Assembly (NCBI GenBank): GCA_022826205.1
Contig: JAJDVJ010000099.1
Span: forward strand, 1-64,000
Direction of reading: 5' to 3'
Source: Silicimonas sp.
GTDB lineage: Bacteria > Pseudomonadota > Alphaproteobacteria > Rhodobacterales > Rhodobacteraceae
DNA: 64,000 nucleotides
This document shows, piece by piece, positions 1 to 9,517 of the stretch. Numbering within the stretch: the stretch's first letter is position 1; each line of letters begins with the position of its first letter. The position numbers and the translations under genes are program-made. Under the pieces are notes generated by a model. That model was given only the letters and a program-made list of their open reading frames with translations, ran no database searches and was not told the origin of the DNA.

Positions 1-105
1 CTCCGCACGGAAGGCTGGCCCGCGTTGAGGCCTCGGCTCGGACGAAAGGGCCATTGCCGGTTGGCTCCAGCCTTGAAGCTCTTCCGAAATCCAGACCCTT
101 GCACG

Positions 106-672
106 CTACTGCACGCCTGCTGCAAGGACGCGTACGCGCGCCGACAGCATGTCAAGTTCCTCGTCCTCGATGCCCAGTTCACGAAGGTGGTCCGCCGTAT
201 TCCAGAGGTACTCCGAATTCGGCCCGCGCCCGCCTGCAGAGCGCGCGATGATCCGGGCTTGCTGCTCCAGTTCCAGCCCGGAGACATACTGCACATGGGT
301 TGGGTCAATCACGTAAGTCAGCGCCGTCACCGCCGAGCCATCCTCGACATCCAGTTCGACAAGGCGCTCAAGGTACGCCGACGATATCAATTCGCGCTCT
401 CGCAGGTATTCGATGACCTCGATGTTCGCATGGTCAGGCACACGCATCGCTTGCCCCTGACACGACGCCCCGGGCATCTCGTCAAGCGCCAGCACCAGCC
501 CCGGTTCCTCCGCGGTTCCACGATGGTGGATTGAGCGCATGCAAAACGACCTGTGATAGTCGCGCAATGTCGCGAGCTTCCGTTCGGTCACCGGGAATCC
601 CGGGTTCCAGAGAAGCGAGGCGTACCCGAAGACCCAAAGCGGGCTCAGACCAAGGACTTCCTCTTCCGTCAT
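106..672 (-). CDS. ChaC-like gamma-glutamylcyclotransferase
   Basis: Protein of 188 aa, probably a cytosolic ChaC-type gamma-glutamylcyclotransferase that splits glutathione into 5-oxoproline and Cys-Gly. The N-terminal VFGYASLLWNPGF matches the family's substrate-binding loop (FGYGSLxWxP), and an acidic, well-conserved body follows to a short C-terminus. The open frame extends far upstream to 1611, but that part is a shadow of the divergent DUF2125 gene; the start at 672 gives MTEEE just before the family N-terminus. It is transcribed divergently from the DUF2125 gene with about 40 bp between starts, so the promoters share a short region. The family assignment is solid; glutathione as substrate is inferred from the family. 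Confidence 0.88.
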   Translation of the reverse strand: MTEEEVLGLSPLWVFGYASLLWNPGFPVTERKLATLRDYHRSFCMRSIHHRGTAEEPGLVLALDEMPGASCQGQAMRVPDHANIEVIEYLRERELISSAYLERLVELDVEDGSAVTALTYVIDPTHVQYVSGLELEQQARIIARSAGGRGPNSEYLWNTADHLRELGIEDEELDMLSARVRVLAAGVQ

Positions 673-714
673 GGCCACCTTAAAACAGCGGCCAACGGTC
701 AAGGGAAGGGGCGA

Positions 715-1707
715 ATGCTGCGTCTTGCCGCGGTGCTCGTGATTGCCGCGCTTCTGTGGATGTGCTGGTGGGTCATCGGGCATTCTGCATATCAGAGGAA
801 CCTTGCGTCCTGGATGGAACAGAGGCGCAGCGACGGCTGGGCGGCGGATTTCTCGGACATCTCGACACGCGGCTTTCCGAACCGCTTCGACAGCACCATT
901 TCCGATCTGAGGCTGACGGAACCTGACACGGGCATCACCTGGTCGGCACCCTTCGTGCAGTTCCTTTCGCTCGCATACAGGCCGCATCAGGTCATCGCCG
1001 TTTTGCCGGACGAGCATGTAATTTCGACGCCGCTTGAAGCGCTTCAGCTCAACCATGAAAGTGCGCGGGCGTCCATCTTCTTGAGACCCTCGACAAGCCT
1101 CGCACTGGAGAGCGCCCGACTTGTCCTGAAAGACCCCCGAATCCACTCGTCCCGAGGCTGGACCGTTTCGTCGACGGAATGGCGCTTCGCCATCGAGGCG
1201 GTGCCTGTGCGCGAAAGCACGTATCGCGTAGGAGTGGAACTGCTGGAACTTTCGCTTTCGGACTTGCTGCGACGCATCCCGAATTCGTCCAAGATGTTCC
1301 CGGATCAAATCGGCGTGGTTCGCGCCGACGCGGAGATTGGGCTTGACGCACCGATGGACAAGCGATTCTTCGAAGGGGCGCATCTCGGGATCAACCGGCT
1401 GGACCTGACCGACCTGTCTGTTCACTGGGGCGAGTTCTCCATTAGCGCAACGGGTGACCTGACTGTCTCGGAGGATGGCGTGCCAGACGGCGAGATCACG
1501 CTTCGCGCGGCGAAGTGGCGAACCGTTCTGGACCTTGCGGAAGCGGCGGGACTGTTCGAGCCAGCATTCCGTGACGTGCTCGAAACAACACTCGAACTGA
1601 TGCACGGGCACGAAGACGTGCTTGAAGTCCCGCTAGTGTTCTCTGGCGGTCAGGTCAGCCTGGGTGTGGTTCCATTGGGAAAGGCGCCGCGACTCCAGGC
1701 CTGGTGA
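715..1707 (+). CDS. DUF2125 domain protein, membrane-anchored
   Basis: Protein of 330 aa beginning MLRLAAVLVIAALLWMCWW, a single N-terminal membrane anchor or uncleaved signal, followed by a long beta-rich exported domain (Gly, Thr and Asp-rich strands such as FSISATGDLTVSEDG). The length and the anchor-plus-domain layout fit DUF2125, a family of unknown function common in Alphaproteobacteria. An in-frame ATG at 553 lies upstream, but those extra residues are antisense to the chaC start; the ATG at 715 begins exactly at the hydrophobic anchor. In Rhodobacterales a DUF2125 gene commonly sits between a ChaC-like gene and the arogenate dehydrogenase gene, as here. No biochemical role can be assigned. 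Confidence 0.8.
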   Translation: MLRLAAVLVIAALLWMCWWVIGHSAYQRNLASWMEQRRSDGWAADFSDISTRGFPNRFDSTISDLRLTEPDTGITWSAPFVQFLSLAYRPHQVIAVLPDEHVISTPLEALQLNHESARASIFLRPSTSLALESARLVLKDPRIHSSRGWTVSSTEWRFAIEAVPVRESTYRVGVELLELSLSDLLRRIPNSSKMFPDQIGVVRADAEIGLDAPMDKRFFEGAHLGINRLDLTDLSVHWGEFSISATGDLTVSEDGVPDGEITLRAAKWRTVLDLAEAAGLFEPAFRDVLETTLELMHGHEDVLEVPLVFSGGQVSLGVVPLGKAPRLQAW

Positions 1708-1755
1708 TGCCTGCGCTTCGTAATGGAATTCCGAATTTCACCGGCTTGACGAGTG

Positions 1756-2673
1756 TCACCTTGCCCCGCCGCGACCAAAGTCTGGCGCATCCGTGTCCTG
1801 GCCCGCTTCGATGATGCCGCGGCGAATCTCGCGCGTACGGGTAAAGTAATCAAAGAGCAGCTCTGCATCTCCGATCCTGATCGCGCGCTGCAGGGCGAAC
1901 AGCTCCTCCGTGAAGCGTCCCAGGATTTCAAGCGTCGCCTGCCTGTTGTTCAGAAACACGTCCCGCCACATGGTCGGATCGGATGCCGCAATGCGGGTGA
2001 AGTCCCGAAAGCCCGCGGCCGAGTACTTCACGACCTCGCTGTCCGTCACCCTGCGAAGGTCATCGGCCACTCCGACCATCGTGTAGGCGATGAGATGCGG
2101 GCAGTGGCTCGTGACCGCCAGCACGAGGTCGTGATGGTCGACGTCCATCTCCTCGACGCTTGCGCCCATGCCCTGCCAGAACCTTTTCAGTCGATCGAGC
2201 GCATCTGGACCGGCGTTCGAGTCGGGCAGAAGGATGCACCAGCGATTCTCGAAGAGTTCCGCGAAACCGGAGCGGGGTCCCGAATGCTCGGTCCCGGCCA
2301 GCGGGTGACCGGGAATGAAGTGCACGCCCCCAGGCACATGGGGCGCAACGGCGTCGATCACGGCCCGCTTGACCGAACCGACATCGGTGAGGGTGGCGCC
2401 AGGCTTGAGATGAGGTTCGATTTCACGCGCCACGGTCCCCATCGCTCCGACCGGCACGGCAAGAACGACAAGGTCTGCATCTTCCACCGCCGCCGCGGCC
2501 GTATCGGTGACAATGTCACAGAATCCGAGTTCGCGCGTAGTTTCGCGGCTTTCAACCGACTTCGCCGTACCGACAATCTCGCCTGCAAGCCCGGCGCGCC
2601 GGATGGCGTGCGCCATGGACGATGCAACTAGTCCGAGGCCGATCAAGGCGACGCGACAATAGATCTCCGTCAT
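1756..2673 (-). CDS. tyrC: Prephenate/arogenate dehydrogenase
   Basis: Protein of 305 aa for the oxidative decarboxylation step of tyrosine biosynthesis (prephenate to 4-hydroxyphenylpyruvate, or arogenate to tyrosine). The N-terminal Rossmann fold is clear ([14 protein letters not shown], a GxGxxxS variant), followed by [10 protein letters not shown] and GSVKRAV. The conserved [15 protein letters not shown] holds the substrate-binding histidines of the TyrA family. There is no fused chorismate mutase or ACT domain. The start codon overlaps the hisC stop by 4 bp (ATGA), so the two are translationally coupled. Whether prephenate or arogenate is preferred cannot be read from the sequence. Confidence 0.93.
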   Translation of the reverse strand: MTEIYCRVALIGLGLVASSMAHAIRRAGLAGEIVGTAKSVESRETTRELGFCDIVTDTAAAAVEDADLVVLAVPVGAMGTVAREIEPHLKPGATLTDVGSVKRAVIDAVAPHVPGGVHFIPGHPLAGTEHSGPRSGFAELFENRWCILLPDSNAGPDALDRLKRFWQGMGASVEEMDVDHHDLVLAVTSHCPHLIAYTMVGVADDLRRVTDSEVVKYSAAGFRDFTRIAASDPTMWRDVFLNNRQATLEILGRFTEELFALQRAIRIGDAELLFDYFTRTREIRRGIIEAGQDTDAPDFGRGGAR

Positions 2674-3758
2674 TTCTTAACCTCCCTGAAGCGTCGAACA
2701 CTATCGACGACACGTCGGCAATCGCTTTCGCTGCCAACGGAGATCCGAAGACAGTCAGGCAGCTTGTAACCTCGGACCTTTCGAACAAGGATGCCATCTT
2801 CACGGAAAACCGCATCACAGGCGTTCGCCTCCTCCTCATCCCGGAAGCGGGCCAGGATGAAATTCGCGCTTGACCGATCCGAAGGTACATCCAACTCCGC
2901 CAGGGAACGGGACAGCCACTCGCGACACGCGGCATTCTCCTTGGAGCACCGCCTCACCCAATCCCGGTCGCGCACAGCGGCCTCGGCCACCGAGAGCTGA
3001 ACCTTCGAGAGATTGAATGGGCCCCGCACTCGGTTGAGATTGTCGATTACATGGACCGGGCCATAACCCCAGCCGACCCGGAGCCCGCCCAGTCCGTAGA
3101 TCTTGGAGAATGTCCGGGTCATCACGACATTGTCCCGCGCCTCGACCAATGCGGCGCCACCGTCGAATCCCTCCACGTATTCGGCATAGGCCCCGTCCAG
3201 GACCAGGAGCACGCGGCTCGGCAAGGCTCCAGCAAGCCGATTGACTTCGCTTGCGTCAATCATGGTGCCCGTGGGATTGGCCGGGTTTGCCACGAAAACA
3301 AGGCGCGTGCGGTCGGTAACCCCATCCAGGATGCAGTCAACGGCCACCTGACGCTCAACTTCGGGCACTTCGACGGGCGCAGCACCGGACGCCATGGCCG
3401 AGATTCGGTACATCGAAAACCCGTGCTCGGTGTGAATCACTTCCGTCCCTTCGCCGCCATAGGCCTGGCAGAGAAAGGAAATCACTTCGTCAGATCCGGC
3501 GCCGCAGATGACTTGATCGGGGTTCAGGTCATGAACCTCGGCTATTGCGTGACGCAGGTCGGAATGGTCAGCGGACGGGTACCGATGGAGTTCGCGGGCT
3601 GCGTCGGACCATGCGGCCCTCGCCGATTCGGGCACACCGAGCGGATTTTCGTTCGACGACAGCTTCAAGGCGTCGCTGCGACCGTAAATGCTGCTATCTC
3701 CACCCTGATAGAGTGCAATCCGGTCGATGCCGGACCTTGGAACTGGCGTCTTGATCAT
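2670..3758 (-). CDS. hisC: Histidinol-phosphate aminotransferase
   Basis: Protein of 362 aa, PLP-dependent class I/II aminotransferase of the HisC group. Visible motifs: LSSNENPLG near the N-terminus, [11 protein letters not shown] in the middle, and the PLP lysine context [16 protein letters not shown]. In alphaproteobacteria such enzymes often also transaminate aromatic keto acids, which would suit the coupling to tyrC through a 4-bp overlap. The start ATG at 3758 gives [12 protein letters not shown], a normal HisC N-terminus. In many Rhodobacterales a chorismate mutase gene lies just upstream; here the upstream 560 bp hold no recognisable gene. Confidence 0.94.
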   Translation of the reverse strand: MIKTPVPRSGIDRIALYQGGDSSIYGRSDALKLSSNENPLGVPESARAAWSDAARELHRYPSADHSDLRHAIAEVHDLNPDQVICGAGSDEVISFLCQAYGGEGTEVIHTEHGFSMYRISAMASGAAPVEVPEVERQVAVDCILDGVTDRTRLVFVANPANPTGTMIDASEVNRLAGALPSRVLLVLDGAYAEYVEGFDGGAALVEARDNVVMTRTFSKIYGLGGLRVGWGYGPVHVIDNLNRVRGPFNLSKVQLSVAEAAVRDRDWVRRCSKENAACREWLSRSLAELDVPSDRSSANFILARFRDEEEANACDAVFREDGILVRKVRGYKLPDCLRISVGSESDCRRVVDSVRRFREVKK

Positions 3759-4318
3759 GGGCAGGTCTTTAGCTGCCCCGGACTTGACGTGCCAGCGCTA
3801 ACCGCCGTTGCCAAATTGCCGGATCCTCGCACGCCGTCGGCGCGCAACCTCGCCTGGAGCGACCGCATTCCTCGGCTCCGCAGCTTGCATGTGTCTCAGT
3901 GAAGGCAAGTCCGCATCCCGCCAGATCGTGATCGCCTGGGTCGACGGCGAGGACGCACAAGGTTTTGCCTCTCGATCAAAGAGCCGCGTCGTTCGTGCTT
4001 GAACGCGTCGAATTGCAGGCGTGCCGAATCAACGAACCCGGCAATTTCCGCGGGCGGGCCACGTGCACCGCAAGTCAGGTGCGGGGAAACTTCCCGGAGC
4101 ATGCCCTCGAGCCGGAACGCGCACCGGAGATGCGGGGCTGCCTGTCGTGCGGGCTTCCGGCGCACCTCCTCCCCAAAAGCTCCGCCTTGGGCGAAAGCGG
4201 TGCCAGATGACGCACGTCCTCCTCCGCATTCGGGATCGAAAACTCCGACGAATCGGCTTTGACTTTGTCGGCGCCCTCAACCATTGTGCCGCTGGAAATT
4301 AACGGAAGGGCCGAACCC
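3759..4318. other. Gene-poor spacer between hisC and a 5'-nucleotidase gene
   Basis: This stretch separates two divergent genes and should hold both promoters. No open frame in it looks like a real protein. One minus-strand frame (about 3896-4165, GTG start after GGGGAGGAG) contains SPHLT, which recalls the H-x-T motif of 2H phosphoesterases, but the rest does not align with that family. The region may contain decayed coding sequence. Confidence 0.4.
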
Positions 4319-5887
4319 ATGAACACAAAAATCTTCTGCGCCGCGGGGCTCCTAGCGCTTGCAGGCGGCATGGCCTCAGCCGATTACAGGCTGACAGTAC
4401 TTCACACGAACGACTTTCACGCGCGTTTCGAGCCGATCAGCCGCTTTGATTCGGGCTGCAGTCCGGAAGATAACGACGAGGGCAAGTGCTTCGGTGGTTC
4501 GGCACGTCTGGTCACCGCGATCGCGGCAGCCAAGGCACGGAGTGACAACTACATCCTTGTCGATGGCGGAGACCAGTTCCAGGGCTCGCTGTTCTACACC
4601 TACTACAAGGGCAAGGCGGCGGCCGATTTGATGAACCAGATGGAATATGACGCGATGGCCGTGGGCAACCACGAGTTTGACGATGGACCGGAGGTTCTGC
4701 GCGCCTTCGTCGATTCCGTTAACTTTCCGGTCCTGATGGCGAACGCGAACATCGAGAACGAGCCATCCCTCGTCGGCGCGGTCAGCCCGTCGGTGATCCT
4801 GGAGCGGGCCGGAGAGCGATTGGGACTGATCGGGCTGACACCCGAAGACAACGACGAACTGGCTTCGCCCGGCCCGAACGTGCAATTCAGCGATCCGGTC
4901 GAAGCGGTGCGCGTCGAAACCGAACGGCTGGAGGCGATGGGAATCAACAAGATCATCGTCCTGAGCCATTCCGGCCTGTCGGTGGACCTGCGCATTGCAG
5001 AGGCCGTACCGCAGGTCGACGTCATTGTCGGAGGGCATGACAACACGCTCTTGTCGAACACACAAGAACGGGCAGACGGGCCCTATCCGTTGATGGTCGG
5101 CAACACCGCCATCGTGCAGGCCTACGCCTACGCCAAGTTCCTGGGCGAACTGAACATTACGTTCGACGGCGACGGCAACATTGTCGAGGCTGTCGGCGAG
5201 CCGATATTGCTCGATGCAAGCGTGCCCGAGAACGAAGACACCAAGATGAGGATCAGCGAGCTGGCCAAGCCGCTCGACGAGATTCGGAACAAGGTCGTGG
5301 CCGAGGCTGGTGCGTTCATCGAGGGTGATCGGTCGGTCTGCCGGGTCCAGGAATGCCCCATGGGGAATCTTGTTGCCGATTCGATGCTGGATCGAGTCCG
5401 GGATCAAGGCATCCAGATCGCCATTGCAAATGCAGGAGGCATACGCGCGTCCATAGACAAGGGCGAAGTTACCATGGGCCAAGTCTTGACCATTCTGCCG
5501 TTCCAGAACACGCTGTCGACTTTCCACATCAAGGGTCAGATCATCATCGACGCGCTTGAGAACGGCGTGAGCCAGGTCGAAGATGTCAAGGGCCGTTTTC
5601 CGCAGGTGGCGGGGCTGAGCTTCACTTGGGATCCAACCGTCGGCCCGAACGAGGGCAGAATCCAGGAGGTATTGGTCGGCGGTGTCGCCATCGATCCCGA
5701 CGCCGTCTACGGCGTGGTTTCGAACAACTACGTCCGCAACGGCGGTGACGGCTACCGCATGTTCACGACAGACGCGATGGATGTATACGACTACGGACCG
5801 GACCTGGCCGACGTGCTGGCCGAATACATGGCCGACCACGGCCCGGTCGCTCCGAAGGTCGAAGGTCGGATCTCCAGGTCGGAATAG
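4319..5887 (+). CDS. Exported bifunctional 5'-nucleotidase / metallophosphatase (UshA-like)
   Basis: Protein of 522 aa. Signal peptide MNTKIFCAAGLLALAGGMASA, then a calcineurin-like metallophosphatase domain: LTVLHTNDFHARF, LVDGGDQFQGS, AVGNHEFDDG, VLSHSG and VGGHDN supply the two-metal ligands. The C-terminal 5'-nucleotidase domain follows from about residue 330, with NLVADSML, NAGGIRASI and SNNYVRNGGDGY for substrate binding. It probably dephosphorylates nucleotides in the periplasm to recover phosphate and nucleosides. The in-frame ATG at 4259 would add 20 residues ahead of the signal peptide; ATG 4319 is preferred because GGAAGG lies about 9 bp upstream. It stands alone between two gene-poor spacers. 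Confidence 0.93.
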   Translation: MNTKIFCAAGLLALAGGMASADYRLTVLHTNDFHARFEPISRFDSGCSPEDNDEGKCFGGSARLVTAIAAAKARSDNYILVDGGDQFQGSLFYTYYKGKAAADLMNQMEYDAMAVGNHEFDDGPEVLRAFVDSVNFPVLMANANIENEPSLVGAVSPSVILERAGERLGLIGLTPEDNDELASPGPNVQFSDPVEAVRVETERLEAMGINKIIVLSHSGLSVDLRIAEAVPQVDVIVGGHDNTLLSNTQERADGPYPLMVGNTAIVQAYAYAKFLGELNITFDGDGNIVEAVGEPILLDASVPENEDTKMRISELAKPLDEIRNKVVAEAGAFIEGDRSVCRVQECPMGNLVADSMLDRVRDQGIQIAIANAGGIRASIDKGEVTMGQVLTILPFQNTLSTFHIKGQIIIDALENGVSQVEDVKGRFPQVAGLSFTWDPTVGPNEGRIQEVLVGGVAIDPDAVYGVVSNNYVRNGGDGYRMFTTDAMDVYDYGPDLADVLAEYMADHGPVAPKVEGRISRSE

Positions 5888-6539
5888 CCGCGGACAAGGG
5901 ACTGTTGACATAGCCTGGCACACACCTTGTGCGCGTTTACGTTGTGCTCGCTTGCCGGACGGCGGGCGAGCACAATGGCGGGCCACCATTGGTTTTTGGA
6001 TTGTGCTGGTCGGGATTTCCCGGATTGTCTCGAGGTGCACCGCCCTGTGTGCTGACGCACGTCCAGATCAGGTCTGACCCATCGGATGTCAAGGATCGCC
6101 CGGATCTACGCATGCTGGACTTTCGTTGCGTTGACACCACAGCGCAGGATTTCGAGATGGCTCCCGGTCGGAACCAGCGCGGTCTTGCCGCCGGTCTCGT
6201 CAGCATCGCGCGCCCAGGGCGGAGATTCAGATTAGGGGTTCCTGATTTCGTGCGGCAGGCGGATGGCCACGCTGGTGGCTGAAACGCCACACCCGACATG
6301 GACGGGTCCGGGAAGCGAGCGTGACGACAAGCCGCCGTGCGCACGTTCCGTCGAAAACGCGTGTGGCAATTTACTGCCGCGTGAACCAGAGTACGCAGCG
6401 CACGTCCCGAGATCCGGGGCCCATGTTCCTGAACTGTCGCCCAGGCCGGAATTCCTGCAGTGTGGCGTCAGCTGGCGCAGCGTCGGCGCTGCAAGTTGCG
6501 AAGGCAACGTCTGCGGCAAATGCCCCGCGTACGGACACG
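5888..6539. other. Gene-poor spacer with a possible recombinase fossil
   Basis: About 650 bp between convergent genes with no credible full gene. A plus-strand frame at 6354-6398 reads KTRVAIYCRVNQSTQ, strikingly like the first strand of serine recombinases (VAIYxRVSTxxQ), but nothing of the rest of a recombinase follows and the catalytic serine position is Asn. It may be a fossil fragment or chance. Confidence 0.35.
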
Positions 6540-8039
6540 CTAGTCCATGGCCTTGAAGGCGAATTCACCGCCCTCCTTGATGCCGGAAAACCAGCGCGCG
6601 GTGACAGTCTTGGTCCTGGTGTAGAAGCGAAACGCATCCGGCCCGTACTGGTTCAGGTCGCCAAACGCGGACCGCTTCCATCCGCCAAATGTATAATAGG
6701 AGAGCGGCACTGGAATCGGGAAGTTGATGCCAACCATGCCGACATTCACGCGGTTCGCAAAATCCCGGGCCGCATCGCCGTCAGCGGTGAATATGGCGGT
6801 GCCGTTCCCGTAGGTGTTGTCCATGGTCAGTTTCAGCGCATCCTCGTAGCTTTCTGTCCGCACCTGGCTAAGGACCGGACCGAAGACCTCTTCCTTGTAG
6901 ATGTCCATTTCAGCGGTCACGTTGTCAAAGAGAGTCGGGCCGACGAAGAAACCGTCCTCGTAGCCCTGAAGCGCGAAGTCCCGTCCATCGGTCACGAGCG
7001 TAGCCCCCTGCTCCACCCCCTTGTCGATGAGGCCCGTAACTCGCTCCTTGCTGGCCTTGGTGATGAGCGGCCCGAAATCCACGTCTTCACCAGCCGTAAA
7101 CGGGCCGACCCTGAGTTTCTCGATTCTCGGCACAAGACGCTCGATCAGAGCGTCTGCAGTCCGCTCACCTACAGGCACAGCAACCGAAACAGCCATGCAA
7201 CGCTCGCCGGCAGCGCCATAGCCTGAACCGACCAATGCATCCGCCGCCTTGTCGAGGTCTGCATCGGGCATGACGATCATGTGGTTCTTAGCTCCGCCAA
7301 AGCACTGTGCACGTTTCCCGTTCGAGCAGGCACGGCTGTAGATGTATTCCGCGATCGGTGTCGAACCGACAAAAGCCACGCCTTGAATGGTCTCGTTGTC
7401 GAGAATGGCATCTACGGCTTCCTTGTCTCCATTTACGATCTGGAGCACGCCGTCAGGCAATCCGGCTTCCTTCAGGAGATCCGCGACAAGAAGTGGAGCA
7501 GATGGGCAGCGCTCGGACGGCTTCAAGACCATTGCATTGCCACAGGAAATGGCCGGCGCAAGCTTCCAGAGGGGGATCATGGCCGGAAAGTTGAATGGCG
7601 TGATACCTGCCACGACGCCCAGTGGCTGGCGCATCGAATAGAGATCGATGCCCGGGCCGCCGTCACTCGTGAACTCTCCCTTGAGCAGTGCGGGCGTGCC
7701 CATGCAGACCTCGACGACCTCGAGGCCCCGCTGCACGTCACCACGGCCGTCGGGCAGCGTCTTGCCATGTTCGCGGCTAACCGCCTCGGCCAGCATGTCC
7801 ATGTTCTCAACGATGAGCCGGCCAAGCGCCATCATCACTCGCGCACGCCGCTGCGGGTTCGTAGCCGCCCATGCGACTTGCGCTTCGGCGGCTTTGGCCA
7901 CAGCCTCGTTCACTTCCTCGGCGCTGGCAAGCGGGACGCGTGCCTGAACCTCGCCGGTGGCAGGGTTGTAGACATCGCCAAACCGGCCGGACTTTCCCTT
8001 GACGCGCTGGCCATCAATGTAGTGGCTGAGTTCTTCCAT
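6540..8039 (-). CDS. mmsA: CoA-acylating methylmalonate-semialdehyde dehydrogenase
   Basis: Protein of 499 aa of the aldehyde dehydrogenase superfamily. MmsA oxidises methylmalonate semialdehyde (from valine) with CoA and NAD to propionyl-CoA, and malonate semialdehyde to acetyl-CoA. Diagnostic features: YNPATGEVQARVPL near the N-terminus, ITPFNFPAMIPLW, FVGSTPIAEYIY, GGAKNHMIVMPDADL, the catalytic cysteine in GERCMAVSVAVPVG, and the C-terminal GINFPIPVPLSYYTFGGWK typical of the CoA-acylating group. The frame continues upstream to 8300, but ATG 8039 has a GAGGGAG ribosome site and gives the family's normal N-terminus. Its product feeds the PccA/PccB and mutase genes 33-42 kb away in this window. 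Confidence 0.95.
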   Translation of the reverse strand: MEELSHYIDGQRVKGKSGRFGDVYNPATGEVQARVPLASAEEVNEAVAKAAEAQVAWAATNPQRRARVMMALGRLIVENMDMLAEAVSREHGKTLPDGRGDVQRGLEVVEVCMGTPALLKGEFTSDGGPGIDLYSMRQPLGVVAGITPFNFPAMIPLWKLAPAISCGNAMVLKPSERCPSAPLLVADLLKEAGLPDGVLQIVNGDKEAVDAILDNETIQGVAFVGSTPIAEYIYSRACSNGKRAQCFGGAKNHMIVMPDADLDKAADALVGSGYGAAGERCMAVSVAVPVGERTADALIERLVPRIEKLRVGPFTAGEDVDFGPLITKASKERVTGLIDKGVEQGATLVTDGRDFALQGYEDGFFVGPTLFDNVTAEMDIYKEEVFGPVLSQVRTESYEDALKLTMDNTYGNGTAIFTADGDAARDFANRVNVGMVGINFPIPVPLSYYTFGGWKRSAFGDLNQYGPDAFRFYTRTKTVTARWFSGIKEGGEFAFKAMD

Positions 8040-8185
8040 CGCTCCCTCCCAGATCCTTGCCAAAGAATACGACAAGGGAGGCAAGAGGAAAAGTGGCTGG
8101 GTGCGACAGTTCCGAAGCTTGACAGACAAGCATGCAGGGTGAGACTTTCCGAAACACCACATGCCATTTGATTGGAGAGAAACAG

Positions 8186-8617
8186 ATGCTTGTGCGCCAG
8201 ATCCTCGGCAAGACCGGCGGACCAGACGTAGTGACGATTGAACCGGAGGCTTCGGTGGCAGACGCCGCGCAACTGCTTTCAAGGAAGCGTATCGGCGCAT
8301 TGGTTGTTTGCAGCGATGACCGACCTGTCGGCATGCTGTCCGAGCGCGACATCGTTCGCGAACTTGGTCGGCGTGGCGAAATCTGTCTCAAGGAAAGGGT
8401 GTCGGACATGATGACTCCGAAAGTCATCAGTTGCACGGCGGACCAAAGCGCCGACCAAGTCCTTCAGCAAATGACCGATGGCAGGTTCCGGCACATGCCC
8501 GTGATGGAAGACGAACGCATGATAGGCCTGATTTCGATCGGCGATGTCGTGAAAGCTCGACTTTCCGAACTAACTATGGAGAAAGACGCGCTTGAAGGCA
8601 TGATCAAGGGCTACTGA
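8186..8617 (+). CDS. Stand-alone tandem CBS-domain protein
   Basis: Protein of 143 aa made of two CBS domains (about residues 8-65 and 78-135). Repeated CBS signatures are visible: LLSRKRIGALVV..RPVGMLSERDIVREL, then MTDGRFRHMPVMEDERMIGLISIGDVVKARL. Such pairs usually bind adenine nucleotides and act as energy or redox sensors; no effector domain is attached. ATG 8186 is preferred over the upstream ATG at 8132 because TTGGAGAGA lies just before it and the domain begins immediately. It is divergent from mmsA. Partner and ligand are unknown. Confidence 0.88.
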   Translation: MLVRQILGKTGGPDVVTIEPEASVADAAQLLSRKRIGALVVCSDDRPVGMLSERDIVRELGRRGEICLKERVSDMMTPKVISCTADQSADQVLQQMTDGRFRHMPVMEDERMIGLISIGDVVKARLSELTMEKDALEGMIKGY

Positions 8618-8637
8618 ACCGGTGCTGACTCCATTCG

Positions 8638-8659
8638 GCCGCCTGCCTTCAAAGGCGGC
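8638..8659 (+). terminator. Hairpin after the CBS gene
   Basis: GCCGCCT and AGGCGGC form a 7-bp GC-rich stem with an 8-nt loop about 20 bp after the CBS-protein stop codon. There is no U-run, so an intrinsic terminator is only possible; it may instead stabilise the 3' end. Confidence 0.35.
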
Positions 8660-8802
8660 ACTGCCTTTATGACACGCAGGAAACCCCAGCAGTTCCCACA
8701 CAGGATGATATTGCCTGAATTGTCGCGCGCCCCGTCATTCGCTTGAGCCCTCCGCGCGCGCATGGCAGGGATGCCACTGGCGCACCGGCAAGGAGAACAA
8801 AA

Positions 8803-9312
8803 TTGCGCATCGCTCTTTATCCTGGCACCTTCGATCCGGTCACGTTGGGTCATCTGGACATCATCTGCCGGGCCACCGCACTGGTCGACCGTCTCGTGAT
8901 CGGCGTCGCCATCAACAGCGACAAGAACCCTCTCTTTTCCCTCGAGGAACGCGTCTCAATGATCACGGCGGAATGCCGAGACGTGTCGGCACAATCCGGC
9001 TGCGAAATCAAGGTCCATCCGTTCGACAACTTGCTTGTCGACTGCGCACGCGACGTTGGCGCCAATCTCATTGTGCGGGGCCTTCGTGCGGTGGCAGACT
9101 TTGAATACGAGTATCAGATGGTCGGAATGAACCGCACACTGGACTCAGGGATTGAAACTGTCTTTCTCATGGCGGAAGCGCAGCACCAGGCCATAGCGTC
9201 AAAGCTCGTGAAGGAAATCGCGCGGCTTGGCGGCGACGTCTCGCGCTTTGTCACTCCGGCAGTCAAGGAAGCCTTGGACGGGCAACTGCACAATCAGGCA
9301 AAAGACGGATGA
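8803..9312 (+). CDS. coaD: Pantetheine-phosphate adenylyltransferase
   Basis: Protein of 169 aa, penultimate enzyme of CoA synthesis, joining ATP and 4'-phosphopantetheine to dephospho-CoA. The nucleotidyltransferase motif is intact (ALYPGTFDPVTLGHLDII, with the TxGH histidine), as are NLIVRGLRAVADFEYEYQM and the C-terminal SKLVKEIARLGGDVSRFV. The first ATG in frame (8743) would add 20 non-conserved residues. The likely start is TTG at 8803, with AAGGAG 7-8 bp upstream, which places the RIALYPGTF strand at the N-terminus as in other CoaD proteins. It appears to be monocistronic. Confidence 0.94.
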   Translation: MRIALYPGTFDPVTLGHLDIICRATALVDRLVIGVAINSDKNPLFSLEERVSMITAECRDVSAQSGCEIKVHPFDNLLVDCARDVGANLIVRGLRAVADFEYEYQMVGMNRTLDSGIETVFLMAEAQHQAIASKLVKEIARLGGDVSRFVTPAVKEALDGQLHNQAKDG

Positions 9313-9517
9313 CATGACGCCCTGCGCGGTGCGGTCTCCATCATCCTGCCACTCCAGACCATACTGCAGGGCAAGTGACGGCATCGAACCGCATCAGGAT
9401 CGTCAGCGGCTCCCGAATTTGGTACATGTGCCTGTCCGTTCCGGCACTACGCACGACATCGACCAATATCCGGAATTACTTGCGGTCCAGGCCAATCCGC
9501 GAGGGAGGGAGAAGATC

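Noticed and set aside
106-1611. 501-codon minus frame reading through the DUF2125 gene into chaC
   Set aside because: The upstream two thirds are antisense to a clear DUF2125 gene with an N-terminal membrane anchor; only the part from 672 down resembles a known family.
3896-4165. Minus-strand 89-codon frame with a GGGGAGGAG-GTG start and SPHLT, possible 2H phosphoesterase (RNA ligase-like) fragment
   Set aside because: A good ribosome site but only one short motif; the rest does not follow the family and the second H-x-T motif is absent.
4376-6040. 554-codon minus frame antisense to the 5'-nucleotidase gene
   Set aside because: A mirror of a strongly coding high-GC gene; it has no family resemblance, whereas the plus strand shows a signal peptide and metallophosphatase motifs.
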